Of a stretch of DNA of 46,628 nt, positions 25,486 to 33,877 are shown piece by piece. A program made the position numbers and the translations under genes. The first letter of the stretch is position 1; each line of letters opens with the position of its first letter. The stretch is from Cumulibacter manganitolerans (GTDB lineage Bacteria; Actinomycetota; Actinomycetes; Mycobacteriales; Antricoccaceae). The notes beneath the pieces are model-generated. The model had not been told where the DNA came from, did no database searches, and saw only the letters and a list, made by a program, of their open reading frames with translations. The DNA is taken from the NCBI RefSeq assembly GCF_009602465.1, contig NZ_WBKP01000028.1, positions 1-46,628 of the forward strand, in the 5' to 3' direction.

Positions 25486-26381
25486 GTAGCGCCGCCGTCG
25501 CTGCTCATGTGCGCCTTCCCGTCGACCGTGGCGAACACTCGCTGCCCGATCGCATCGAGGGCCTGCGGCTGGCTGCCCTGGATGCATCCGACCGGTGTCC
25601 AGGTGGCGCCCCCGTCGTTCGTACGCCGCACCTCGGCCGGGCACTGCTGCCCCACGGCCAGCGCATAGCCGTTCGACTGGTCCAGGAACGACACGCTCAC
25701 CACGCCGGACGGAGCGCCGGCCTGCTGCCACTGCGCCCCGCCGTTGGACGACGACCGCACGCTGCCGTCGCTGCACGCCACGAACGCGGACTGCTTGCTG
25801 ACCACCGACAACGCGACGGGCGTGCAGCCGACGTCGCCGGCGTTCCCGCCGGGGGCGACCAGGCCCTTGCCGCCGGGCTTGAGGTACCAACTGCCGTCGG
25901 CCGGACCCTTCGACCAGGTCTTTCCGCCGTCGACCGACTGGTACAGCGAGACCGCGCAGCTCTCATCGGCGCCGACGTACTGCAGGTTGGCCTGCGACTT
26001 CGCGATCACCCGGAGCACCTCGCGGGCGCCGTCACCGACCTGGTTGAACGACTTGCCGCTGTCGGTCGACAGCTCGATCTTCGCCTCGTTGCCACCCTGG
26101 CAGGCGCCGGCGGTCGCGCGGAGCACGGTCCCGTCGGAAGCCATCGACAGCAACGCGCTCGCGGGAGCCTGCTGACCGGGCGCCGAACTGCCGGCGGCGC
26201 TGCTGGAGCTGCCGGCCGAGCGGCTCGCACTGCCCGAGGTCGCCGGGCTCGAGGTCGCCTGCGTGGTCGGATCGGCTGCGCCGGCCGCCGGGGCGCTGGT
26301 GTGCCGGAACGCGAGATAGACCAGGACGAGGTCGACCACCGCGAATGCGGCAAGCGCGATCGGCGCCCAGTTCTTCTTCAT
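25476..26381 (-). CDS. Membrane-anchored Asp-box (BNR/YCF48-like) beta-propeller protein
   Basis: A 301-residue protein of unknown function. A single N-terminal hydrophobic segment (residues about 6-25) is followed by a low-complexity Ser/Ala/Thr/Gly stretch to about residue 75. A propeller-like domain then carries at least five Asp-box motifs of the S-x-D-x-G-x-T-W type, such as SVDGGKTWS, SSNGGAQWQ, TNDGGATWT and the C-terminal SSDGGATWS. It is probably anchored outside the membrane. Its stop overlaps the phosphatase start, so the two are likely co-translated. YCF48 proteins are assembly factors in phototrophs, but nothing here supports that role. Confidence 0.75.
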   Translation of the reverse strand: MKKNWAPIALAAFAVVDLVLVYLAFRHTSAPAAGAADPTTQATSSPATSGSASRSAGSSSSAAGSSAPGQQAPASALLSMASDGTVLRATAGACQGGNEAKIELSTDSGKSFNQVGDGAREVLRVIAKSQANLQYVGADESCAVSLYQSVDGGKTWSKGPADGSWYLKPGGKGLVAPGGNAGDVGCTPVALSVVSKQSAFVACSDGSVRSSSNGGAQWQQAGAPSGVVSVSFLDQSNGYALAVGQQCPAEVRRTNDGGATWTPVGCIQGSQPQALDAIGQRVFATVDGKAHMSSDGGATWS

Positions 26382-26435
26382 GACGTCGCCCCGGTCTGAT
26401 CTGGTGTGACAGGAAGTATCTCTTGGGACAATACC

Positions 26436-26482
26436 GGTCGGGCTGCGCGGAGGATCACCGCAACAACGCAGGTCGGGCTGCG
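26436..26482. repeat. Direct repeat in the divergent region before the LCP gene
   Basis: GGTCGGGCTGCG occurs at 26436-26447 and again at 26471-26482, 35 bases apart. The repeats lie between the divergent propeller gene (starts 26381) and the LCP gene (starts 26576), where promoters are expected. They could be paired regulator sites; the evidence is only the exact 12-base match and location. Confidence 0.4.
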
Positions 26483-26575
26483 ATTCTTCTTACGACATCC
26501 CATAGCCACAGGTCGCGGCCCTTAGAGTTGATTGTCGAGCACCGCCGTACGCCCCGAGCCGAGGAGCAGCCACGC

Positions 26576-27679
26576 ATGGCCAAGCATCACGACGATGACG
26601 AGGACGCCCTGCGTCTGGAGGACCTCGCCGGTGACGACTCGGACTCGTACCGCGCGGACTCCGCGCCGGCCGGCCGGCGCAAGAACTTCTTCGGCCGCCA
26701 CAAGGTGCTCACCGCGTTCCTCGTGCTGCTCGGACTGCTCGTCGGCAGCGTCGTCGGATTCGCGGTCTACCTCAACTCCAAGCTGTCGGACGTCGACACC
26801 TACGTGAGCAAGATCGACGAGAAGGACCGCGTCCCGAAGGTCGACGTCCCCGCCGGACAGAAGGCGCCGATCAACATCCTGCTGCTCGGCGCCGACAAGG
26901 CGAGCGGCAAGTCGATCGCCGAGCTGATCGCCGCCGGCAAATGGGCGCCGGGATCGATGCGCTCGGACACCATGATGCTCGTGCACATCCCGGCCGACCG
27001 ATCCCGCGTCTACCTGATGTCGTTCCCCCGTGACTCGTGGGTCAACATCCCCGGCCGCCAGGGCAAGGACAAGATCAACGCCGCCTTCTCGTACGGCGGA
27101 CCGGACCTCGCGTTGAAGACGATCGAGCAGTACTCCCAGGTGCACATCGACCACGTGATGATGATCGACTGGAACGGGTTCAAGGACCTCACCGACGCCC
27201 TCGGTGGCGTGACGATCAACGAGCCAGGCGTCGGCACCCACAAGATGAACGGCGAGCAGGCCCTGGCCTACGTGCGCACCCGCTACACGCTCCCCAACGG
27301 CGACTTCGACCGCGTGAAGCGGCAGCAGAACTTCCTGCGCGCGATCATGGCGCAGACGGTCGACAGCATCTCCGTCACCGACCCGTTGATGCTCTCCGGC
27401 GTACTCGGCGCCGTCGCCAACAACACCACGGTGGACGCCGACTTCACGCCGTCCGTCATGCGCGATCTGGCGTGGGAGATGCGCGGTATCAAGACGCAGA
27501 ACGTCTCCTTCTTCACCGTGCCGACCAAAGGCACTGGCATGGAAGGGGCGGCGTCCGTGGTGTACCTCGACGACGCCCGCTGCAAGGAGCTGTTCACCGC
27601 GGTCAACAACGGCCTCCTGCCGCAGTACATGAACAGCCACAAGGTCGACTCGCTCCCCGACCCCAGCAACGTCAACTAG
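26576..27679 (+). CDS. LytR-CpsA-Psr (LCP) family glycopolymer transferase
   Basis: A 367-residue type II membrane protein. An acidic/basic cytoplasmic segment of about 40 residues precedes one membrane helix (VLTAFLVLLGLLVGSVVGFAVYL). The LCP domain follows: INILLLGADK, RSDTMMLVHI, SFPRDSWVNIPG, KINAAFSYGG, ALGGVTIN and ALAYVRTRY...FDRVKRQQ, which include the conserved Asp and Arg residues. LCP enzymes move undecaprenyl-linked polymers to peptidoglycan or arabinogalactan, so this may attach the locus product to the wall. The start at 26576 has GAGGAG upstream. Confidence 0.9.
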   Translation: MAKHHDDDEDALRLEDLAGDDSDSYRADSAPAGRRKNFFGRHKVLTAFLVLLGLLVGSVVGFAVYLNSKLSDVDTYVSKIDEKDRVPKVDVPAGQKAPINILLLGADKASGKSIAELIAAGKWAPGSMRSDTMMLVHIPADRSRVYLMSFPRDSWVNIPGRQGKDKINAAFSYGGPDLALKTIEQYSQVHIDHVMMIDWNGFKDLTDALGGVTINEPGVGTHKMNGEQALAYVRTRYTLPNGDFDRVKRQQNFLRAIMAQTVDSISVTDPLMLSGVLGAVANNTTVDADFTPSVMRDLAWEMRGIKTQNVSFFTVPTKGTGMEGAASVVYLDDARCKELFTAVNNGLLPQYMNSHKVDSLPDPSNVN

Positions 27680-28126
27680 CGCGCCTCGCTTCATCCGAAC
27701 CACCACCTGCCGGCACCCCGCCCACCGGCGGTGTGCGGCCGGCTTCGCGGTGGGCGGCCGGCTGCGCGGGCGGCCGGCTGCGGGGCGGCCGGCTGCGGGG
27801 CGCTGGGCGTTGGCAGGCTGCTCGCCATACCGCGCTCCCGCCGTGCCGGCGGCTCGGCGGTTGGCGCTCCTCGTACCCGCGCTCTCGCGGTGGCTTCGAC
27901 CCCGCTGACGCTGGTCGCGGTGGCTTCTGCCCCGCTCTCGCGCCGATAGCGGGGTGCCACCCACCGCATCGATGGGGAGTCGGGCACCTTGACACGTGAA
28001 GCCGGCCCCTCGAGACACGTCGTCCCCCTGCGGGTTTATGCATCCCCGCCTGGCCAGCCCGGGCGCGAGTGGCGACGTCGGTCATCTCTCTCCGTAAATT
28101 TTTCGCCGATCCTCTTGCGCATTTAT
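27680..28126. other. Gene-free spacer with GC-rich short repeats
   Basis: No gene is supported here. GCGGCCGGCT occurs four times at about 27735, 27754, 27770 and 27785, and a looser GCGGTGGCTTC repeat lies at 27887-27930. Near 28090 the sequence turns AT-rich, marking the promoter of the DUF222 gene. The long open frames on the minus strand across this spacer run through the repeats and lack family motifs. Confidence 0.6.
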
Positions 28127-28142
28127 TCGAACGTATGTACGA
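28127..28142. promoter_or_regulatory. LexA (SOS) box upstream of the DUF222-HNH gene
   Basis: TCGAACGTATGTACGA matches the actinobacterial LexA consensus TCGAAC(N4)GTTCGA at 11 of 12 defined positions. It lies 33 bases ahead of the DUF222-HNH start codon in an AT-rich patch. 13E12-type DUF222 genes in mycobacteria are established LexA targets, so SOS control of this gene is likely. Confidence 0.75.
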
Positions 28143-28175
28143 TTAATTCAACGCTTCGAGGGAAGGGGGTTCGCC

Positions 28176-30272
28176 ATGGACGAGCTGTCCGGCTGGGCCG
28201 ACCCCGTCGCGTACCTCACGCGCACCACTTCCTCGAACAGCGAGGCCCCCGGGGCGAGTGACAGTCGATCTGGGGCAGCCGGCGATTCGGTCGGCCAGAG
28301 CGGGCGCTCGGCCGGTGCGGGCGACGCCGGACGGACGCCTGTATCCAGCGGGGACGGCGGGTGGGCGCCGGCGTGGGGCACGGACTTCGAGTCGTCGCCG
28401 GGCGCTGTCGAGCTCGATGCGGAGATCGCCGAGCTGCTCGGGCGGCTCCGCTCGGGCCTGGACGGACTGTTGGCCATCGGCGACCGCGGCGACTTGATGG
28501 CGCTGGGGCCGCGCCGGCTGATTGGGGTGATCCAGGGGTTCGAGGCGCACCGCAACGCTCTGGCCGCGGTGGACGCGCTGCTGGTCGAGGCCGCCGGCGA
28601 GGAGCGGCTCGCCGCGCACCTGACGGCGCCGACCCTGCCGTCGGCATTGTCGCGGTTGGTGAAGATCTCCCCCGCCGCCGCAGCCGCGCGGGTTCGCCAG
28701 GCGGAGCAGATCCTGCCGCAGCATGCCTACAGCGCCGGGACGCTCGAATGCGAGCGTCCCGCGCTGCGCGACGCCGTCCGCGCCGGTGTCCTCAGCTGTG
28801 ATCAGCACGCGGTGATCAGCAGCGCGCTGCGAAAGCTCGCCACCAACCCCGAGGTCCAGGCCGAGCAGCTCGAGCAGGCGGAGAACACCCTGGTCGAGTT
28901 CGCGGCCTCGCTCACCCCGGATGAGCTGAAGCAGGCCGCGCGGGTGATCGACGACTGCCTGCTTCCCGACGGGACACTGCCGAGCGAAGAGCTCACCCGC
29001 GCACGGCGTGGGCTGCACCTCGGACCGGCTCGCCGCGACGGCACCCACCACCTCACCGGCAGCCTGACCCCGGAGCTGCACGCGAAGCTCTCGGCGATCC
29101 TGTCCCCGCTCGCGGCTCCGAAGCCCTCGAACGAGCACGGCGCGGACCGGCGCAGCGCCGACCAGCGCCAGCACGACGCGCTCGAGGAGATCGCCGACCG
29201 AATGCTCGACAGCGACGCGCTCCCGCGCACCGGCGGGGCGAAGACGACCATCCACGTCACCATCTCCCTCGAGCAGCTTCGCCGCCGCCTGGCGGAGATG
29301 CGTCGCCGCGATGCGGCGCTCGGTGGCTACCGGGGCAGCGCCGACCCCGCCGCCTCCGGCCACCGATGCGGGTGGCTCGCCGACACTCCGACCGGCGCGG
29401 GTCTCGACGGCGCGCTGAGCCCTAACGGGGCTCGCCACGACAATGCCGAGCCGGCCGGAACAGAGCCGAATGGTTCGGGACGGCGAGGGGCCGGGCCGGA
29501 CGGCGCTGAGCCGTGGACGCCCGGTGGGTGGAACGGCGGGCGGTTCAACCTCAGCACGTTCCAGGAGCGCGCCGCGGCGACCACGACGTTCGGCACGCAG
29601 CTGTCGGCCAGCGAGCTGCTGCGCCTGGCCGAGCAGGCCGAGATCATCCCGACCTTCGTCAACGATGCAGGCGGCGTCCTGGCGTATGGACGGGCGCGGC
29701 GCTTCGCCTCACCCAGCCAGGTCAAGGCCCTGGTCGGGCGCGACAAGGGTTGCTCCTTCCCCGCCTGCACCGCGCCACCGGAGTGGTGCGACAGCCACCA
29801 CATCATCGAATGGTGGCGCGGCGGACGCACGGACATCGACAACCTGACCTTGTTGTGCGGCTACCACCATCGGGAGTTCCTGCAGCGTGGCTGGAGCGTG
29901 CGCATGCACGACGGCATCCCCCTGTGGATACCGCCGCCGTGGATCGATGCCGATCGCAAGCCGCAGGTCAACACGCGCATCGCGGGACTCCAGCCGCATC
30001 TCGACCTGTCCCTGTTCCAGCTCGGGGAGCAGCCGGAGCCCGGCAGGCCGACGCCAGACAGCGGAAGTCCGCCCGGACATCTCGACCTCTCGCGGACCGA
30101 CCGGATCGATGATCTCGACCCGCTCGACGACCTCATCGACCTACTCGAGCACCACGTCACCGCCGAGCAGCGCGACGCCTTCCATCGCGACCTGGCCGAC
30201 CTGCTCACCCACTACGGCAGCCAGTGCCCGCTGGAGCAGGCCGTCGACGTCGGCCCTCGAGCGATGGCCTGA
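28176..30272 (+). CDS. DUF222/HNH endonuclease-domain protein (13E12 type)
   Basis: A 698-residue protein. The DUF222 region spans about residues 60-380 (helical, with LMALGPRRLIGVIQGFEAHRN and LTGSLTPELHAKLSAIL). A Gly/Ala/Pro-rich linker follows, then an HNH domain at about 525-575 with CDSHHIIEWWRGG, the Asn of DIDNLTLLCGYHH, and the cysteines of CSFPACTAPP. Such genes are abundant in Actinomycetota, often as mobile-looking paralogues; the function is unknown, though DNA cleavage or repair is suggested by HNH and SOS control. Start ATG 28176 has GGAAGGGGG upstream. It is isolated from neighbours and preceded by a LexA box. Confidence 0.88.
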   Translation: MDELSGWADPVAYLTRTTSSNSEAPGASDSRSGAAGDSVGQSGRSAGAGDAGRTPVSSGDGGWAPAWGTDFESSPGAVELDAEIAELLGRLRSGLDGLLAIGDRGDLMALGPRRLIGVIQGFEAHRNALAAVDALLVEAAGEERLAAHLTAPTLPSALSRLVKISPAAAAARVRQAEQILPQHAYSAGTLECERPALRDAVRAGVLSCDQHAVISSALRKLATNPEVQAEQLEQAENTLVEFAASLTPDELKQAARVIDDCLLPDGTLPSEELTRARRGLHLGPARRDGTHHLTGSLTPELHAKLSAILSPLAAPKPSNEHGADRRSADQRQHDALEEIADRMLDSDALPRTGGAKTTIHVTISLEQLRRRLAEMRRRDAALGGYRGSADPAASGHRCGWLADTPTGAGLDGALSPNGARHDNAEPAGTEPNGSGRRGAGPDGAEPWTPGGWNGGRFNLSTFQERAAATTTFGTQLSASELLRLAEQAEIIPTFVNDAGGVLAYGRARRFASPSQVKALVGRDKGCSFPACTAPPEWCDSHHIIEWWRGGRTDIDNLTLLCGYHHREFLQRGWSVRMHDGIPLWIPPPWIDADRKPQVNTRIAGLQPHLDLSLFQLGEQPEPGRPTPDSGSPPGHLDLSRTDRIDDLDPLDDLIDLLEHHVTAEQRDAFHRDLADLLTHYGSQCPLEQAVDVGPRAMA

Positions 30273-30362
30273 CCTGGTAATTCGCGGCGGCGAGCAGTGA
30301 TCTGGGTCGCCACGCACTCGACTTGACCGAAGATTCATCGCCCGGTTCGTAGGGTGAATCTC

Positions 30363-31718
30363 ATGCCCCTTGACGTCTCTGCGCATCGCACCGGTCTGCG
30401 GCGGGGAGCACAGGTCGTCACGGCGATCGCGGCGCTTCTGCTGTGTGCGGCCGTCGCCCCGGCGTACGCCGCCCCCGCGGCCTCGACGTCCAGCACGCCG
30501 TCGAGCACCCCAGCGGGCGCAGGCGGCCAGGCGGCCTCAGCCGCCCCGACGTCGACCATCGACCCGGCCGCCCCGACGCCCACCACTCCTCCCGCCGGTG
30601 GACCGGCCCAGGGGTTCGGTCCCGGAGGCATCACCATCGGCGGGCCGCAGCTCGACACCCGCGGGCGGGTGACCTACGACGGCGCACCGGAGCTGCCGGC
30701 CGACCTCAACGTGCACGGCCTGGTTGTCGCCGACCTCGGGTCGGGGCAGATCCTCGCCGCGCAGGACCCGCACGGCAAGTACTACCCCGCCAGCACGCTG
30801 AAGACGCTGACCTTCGTGTCGCTGTATCACCAGCTGGACCCCAACCAGGTGCTCACCGCGACCCGCGAGGACGCGACCGTGGAGGGCAGCCGGGTCGGCA
30901 TCGTCGAGAACGGCAAGTACACCGTCGCGCAGCTGTGGACCGCGCTGATCCTGCAATCCGGCAACGACGCGGCCCAGATGCTCACCGAGGCCGCGGGCGG
31001 CAAGGAGACCGCGCTCAAGCTGATGAACGCCAAGGCGAAGGAGCTGCAGGCGTACGACACCCTCGCGGGCAGCACCTCGGGCCTCGACGTCGCCGGCCAG
31101 AGCTCCTCGCCGTACGACCTCTGCCTGTTCATGCGGCAGATCGTCGAGGACTCCTCGCTGCGCGCCATCGCGGGCCAGCTGCTCGGGCAGCTCCCGGCAC
31201 AGCCGCCGCAGTACCCGCAGCCGCTGAGCTTCGGCACCCAGAACCAGCTCATGCACAGCTACCCCGGCACGATCGCGGGCAAGACCGGGTTCACCGACGC
31301 CGCCCGTCATACCTTCGTGGCCGCCGCCGAGCGCAATGGCCGCACGCTGGTGGTCAGCCTGATGGACGCCGAGAACAAGCCCGTACCGAACTGGAAGCAG
31401 GCCATGTCACTGCTCGACTGGGGGTTCGCCTCACCGGTCGATGCGCACGGAGCCGGCAAGCTCGTCACGCCCGACGAGGTGTCCGAGATACCGCCGGCCA
31501 GCAGCAGCGCCGCCCAGGCGGCGGCGTCCGGCTCGGGTGTCGCCGCCGACACTGCCGTGTCACAGCAGGCGTCGGCCGATCTCGGCAAGCGCGGACGGTC
31601 GCTCACCACCTGGCCGCTGTGGCCCATCCTCGGCGTCCTGCTTGCCGTGGCGCTCTGGATCGCGGCCCCGCGCCGCAGCAAGGTCGCGCGCGACACCCGC
31701 CCGAAGCACCGCCCGTAG
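30363..31718 (+). CDS. D-alanyl-D-alanine carboxypeptidase (peptidase S11, DacB-like)
   Basis: A 451-residue exported class C penicillin-binding protein that trims peptidoglycan pentapeptides. A signal peptide ends near AYAAPAA, followed by a Ser/Thr/Pro/Gly linker to about residue 90. The catalytic domain holds SxxK in PASTLKTL, the SGN motif in LQSGNDAAQ, and KTG in IAGKTGFT. A C-terminal transmembrane helix (LWPILGVLLAVALWIAAP) with a basic tail anchors it. I use ATG 30363, with AGGG upstream; GTG 30354 in frame is the alternative. It is followed by the tandem array, not by another gene of the same operon. Confidence 0.9.
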   Translation: MPLDVSAHRTGLRRGAQVVTAIAALLLCAAVAPAYAAPAASTSSTPSSTPAGAGGQAASAAPTSTIDPAAPTPTTPPAGGPAQGFGPGGITIGGPQLDTRGRVTYDGAPELPADLNVHGLVVADLGSGQILAAQDPHGKYYPASTLKTLTFVSLYHQLDPNQVLTATREDATVEGSRVGIVENGKYTVAQLWTALILQSGNDAAQMLTEAAGGKETALKLMNAKAKELQAYDTLAGSTSGLDVAGQSSSPYDLCLFMRQIVEDSSLRAIAGQLLGQLPAQPPQYPQPLSFGTQNQLMHSYPGTIAGKTGFTDAARHTFVAAAERNGRTLVVSLMDAENKPVPNWKQAMSLLDWGFASPVDAHGAGKLVTPDEVSEIPPASSSAAQAAASGSGVAADTAVSQQASADLGKRGRSLTTWPLWPILGVLLAVALWIAAPRRSKVARDTRPKHRP

Positions 31719-31730
31719 CAGGGGCACGGG

Positions 31731-32248
31731 CGGCTCCCGGCGTCTCGACGTCGGTCGCTGGCGCTCCCTCGCTCGACGACCAGCGGAAGGGCCTCCCTTA
31801 CTCGACGACCAGCGGAAGGGGGCCCTCGCGGGGCGGCTCCCGGCGTCTCGACGTCGGTCGCTGGCGCTCCCTCGCTCGACGACCAGCGGAAGGGCCTCCC
31901 TTACTCGACGACCAGCGGAAGGGGGCCCTCGCGGGGCGGCTCCCGGCGTCTCGACGTCGGTCGCTGGCGCTCCCTCGCTCGACGACCAGCGGAAGGGCCT
32001 CCCTTACTCGACGACCAGCGGAAGGGGGCCCTCGCGGGGCGGCTCCCGGCGTCTCGACGTCGGTCGCTGGCGCTCCCTCGCTCGACGACCAGCGGAAAGG
32101 CGCTGCCTCGCTCGACGACCAGCGGAAGGGGGCCCTCGCGGGGCGGCTCCCGGCGTCTCGACGTCGGTCGCTGGCGCTCCCTCGCTCGACGACCAGCGGA
32201 GGGGCCTCCCTCGCTCGACCAGCGGAGGGGGCCCTCGCGGGGCGGCTC
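31731..32248. repeat. Tandem array, five units of about 103 bp
   Basis: Units start at 31731, 31834, 31937, 32040 and 32144, each opening CGGCTCCCGGCGTCTCGACG. The first three look identical by eye, the fourth has a changed middle and is 104 bp, and the fifth is shortened and diverged. Every unit holds two CTCGACGACCAGCGGA-like motifs, the core of the interspersed repeat. The array fills the space between the carboxypeptidase and trpS. Because 103 is not a multiple of three, reading frames rotate between units and the array is not coding. Confidence 0.92.
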
Positions 32249-32315
32249 GCGTCGTCATGGGAGGGCGCGTGGGATGATGGACGACGCACTTTGCGTCACG
32301 TCTGAAAGGTCCCCC

Positions 32316-33332
32316 GTGAGCTCCTCGCAGCGCGTCTTCTCCGGCATCCAGCCGACCGCCGATTCGTTCCATCTCGGCAACTACTTCGGCGCGCTGAAGC
32401 ACTGGCGGACCATGCAGGACGCCGGCAGCGACTGCGTCTACTCGGTCGTCGACCTGCACGCGATCACCATCGAGTCGCAGCAGGATCCCGCGCAGCTGCA
32501 CCGCCGGACGCTGGTCAGCTACGCGCAGCTGTTGTCGATGGGCATCGACCCGCAGAAATCGGTGCTGTTCGTGCAGTCCCACGTGCCCGAGCACGCCCAG
32601 CTGGCCTGGGTCCTGCAGTGCATCACCGGTTTCGGCGAGGCCGGCCGGATGACCCAGTTCAAGGACAAGTCCGGCAAGGAGGGCAACGACCACACCTCCG
32701 TCGGCCTGTTCACCTACCCGATGCTGATGGCCGCCGACATACTGCTGTACCGCACCGACGGCGTCCCGGTCGGCGAGGACCAGCGCCAGCATCTGGAGCT
32801 CTCGCGCAACCTCGCGCAGCGGTTCAACTCGCGGTTCGGCGAGACGTTCACGGTGCCCGAGCCGATCATCCAAAAGGCCACCGCGAAGTTCGTGGACCTG
32901 CAGAATCCGACCGGCAAGATGAGCAAGTCCGCCGGTACGGGCGGCGGCATGATCAACGTCCTCGACGACCCGAAGCAGATCACCAAGCGCATCAAGTCGG
33001 CGGTCACCGACAACGAGGGCGTGGTCCGGTTCGACCGCGAGACCCAGCCGGGCGTCGCCAACCTGCTGTCGATCCTCGGCGCCGCAACGGATCGGGATCC
33101 CGAGAGCCTGGTGGCCGACTACGAAGGCAAGGGCTACGGCGCGCTCAAGACGGACGTCGCCGATGCGGTCGTCGCGGAGTTCACGCCGATCGCGGAGCGC
33201 ACCCGCGAGCTGCTCGAGGACCCCGCCCAGCTGATCCGCACGATGGCCGACGGCGCCCACCGCGCCCGCGCGCTCGCCGAGCCGGTCCTCAAGGACGCGT
33301 ACGAAGCAGTCGGATTCGTCGGGATCGCATAA
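32316..33332 (+). CDS. Tryptophanyl-tRNA synthetase
   Basis: A 338-residue class I aminoacyl-tRNA synthetase that charges tRNA-Trp. It begins [26 protein letters not shown], where HLGN is the HIGH-type signature, and carries GKMSKSAG as the KMSKS loop near residue 200, with the normal bacterial length. GTG 32316 with AAAGG seven bases upstream fits the family start better than the ATG codons 40 bases earlier, which abut the repeat array. It is followed two bases later by the 2H phosphoesterase gene. Confidence 0.95.
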   Translation: MSSSQRVFSGIQPTADSFHLGNYFGALKHWRTMQDAGSDCVYSVVDLHAITIESQQDPAQLHRRTLVSYAQLLSMGIDPQKSVLFVQSHVPEHAQLAWVLQCITGFGEAGRMTQFKDKSGKEGNDHTSVGLFTYPMLMAADILLYRTDGVPVGEDQRQHLELSRNLAQRFNSRFGETFTVPEPIIQKATAKFVDLQNPTGKMSKSAGTGGGMINVLDDPKQITKRIKSAVTDNEGVVRFDRETQPGVANLLSILGAATDRDPESLVADYEGKGYGALKTDVADAVVAEFTPIAERTRELLEDPAQLIRTMADGAHRARALAEPVLKDAYEAVGFVGIA

Positions 33333-33334
33333 CG

Positions 33335-33877
33335 ATGGGCGGCAGCGAGGTCACCGTCGGGCTCTCGATCCCGATGCCTGCGCCGTACGACGCGGTGCTG
33401 CAGGAGTGGCGCCGGCGAAGCGGCGACCCGATGGCCGAGCTGGTGATGCCGCACGTGACGCTGGTCCCGCCGACACCGGTCGCCGAGGAGGCGCTGGACC
33501 GGGTGCTGTCGACGCTCCGTGAGCGGTGCACCGGGTTGACGTCGTTTCCCCTGCGGCTGCGGGGAACCGGCACCTTCAGGCCGATCTCGGACGTCGTGTT
33601 CGTCGCGGTCGCCGACGGCATCTCGCACTGCGAGGTGCTCGCCGAGCGCCTGCGCACCGACGAGCTGCGGCCCCAGCTCGAGTACCCCTATCACCCGCAC
33701 GTCACCGTCGCGCAGAACGTGCCCACCGAGGCGCTGGATGCGGTGTTCGACGGCCTGGAGGACTTCCGGGCCGACATCGTCGTCGACGAGGTGTGGGCGC
33801 ATCGCCAGAACGACGACGGCTCGTGGACGCCGCTCACCTCTTTCGCCCTGGCAGAAGGAAACCAGGAGCAGACCTGA
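33335..33877 (+). CDS. 2H phosphoesterase / 2'-5' RNA ligase-like protein
   Basis: A 180-residue protein with the two HxT motifs of the 2H superfamily, PHVTLVPP near residue 35 and HPHVTVAQN near residue 120. Family members act on 2',3'-cyclic or 2'-5' phosphodiester bonds in RNA or nucleotides; the substrate here is unknown. It begins two bases after trpS and its TGA overlaps the ATG of the next gene by one base, so trpS, this gene and yihY form an operon. Confidence 0.85.
   Translation: MGGSEVTVGLSIPMPAPYDAVLQEWRRRSGDPMAELVMPHVTLVPPTPVAEEALDRVLSTLRERCTGLTSFPLRLRGTGTFRPISDVVFVAVADGISHCEVLAERLRTDELRPQLEYPYHPHVTVAQNVPTEALDAVFDGLEDFRADIVVDEVWAHRQNDDGSWTPLTSFALAEGNQEQT

Noticed and set aside
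26522-28018. Nearly 500-codon minus-strand frame opposite the LCP gene
   Set aside because: It has no recognisable domain, while the plus strand carries every LCP motif; the 5' part is repeat sequence.
31731-32248. Possible CRISPR array
   Set aside because: Units are contiguous repeats with no unique spacers, unit length is about 103 bp, and no cas genes are present.
30443-32305. 620-codon frame across the carboxypeptidase gene and the tandem array
   Set aside because: It is out of frame with the S11 motifs and its 3' part is the 103 bp repeat, whose period is not a multiple of three.
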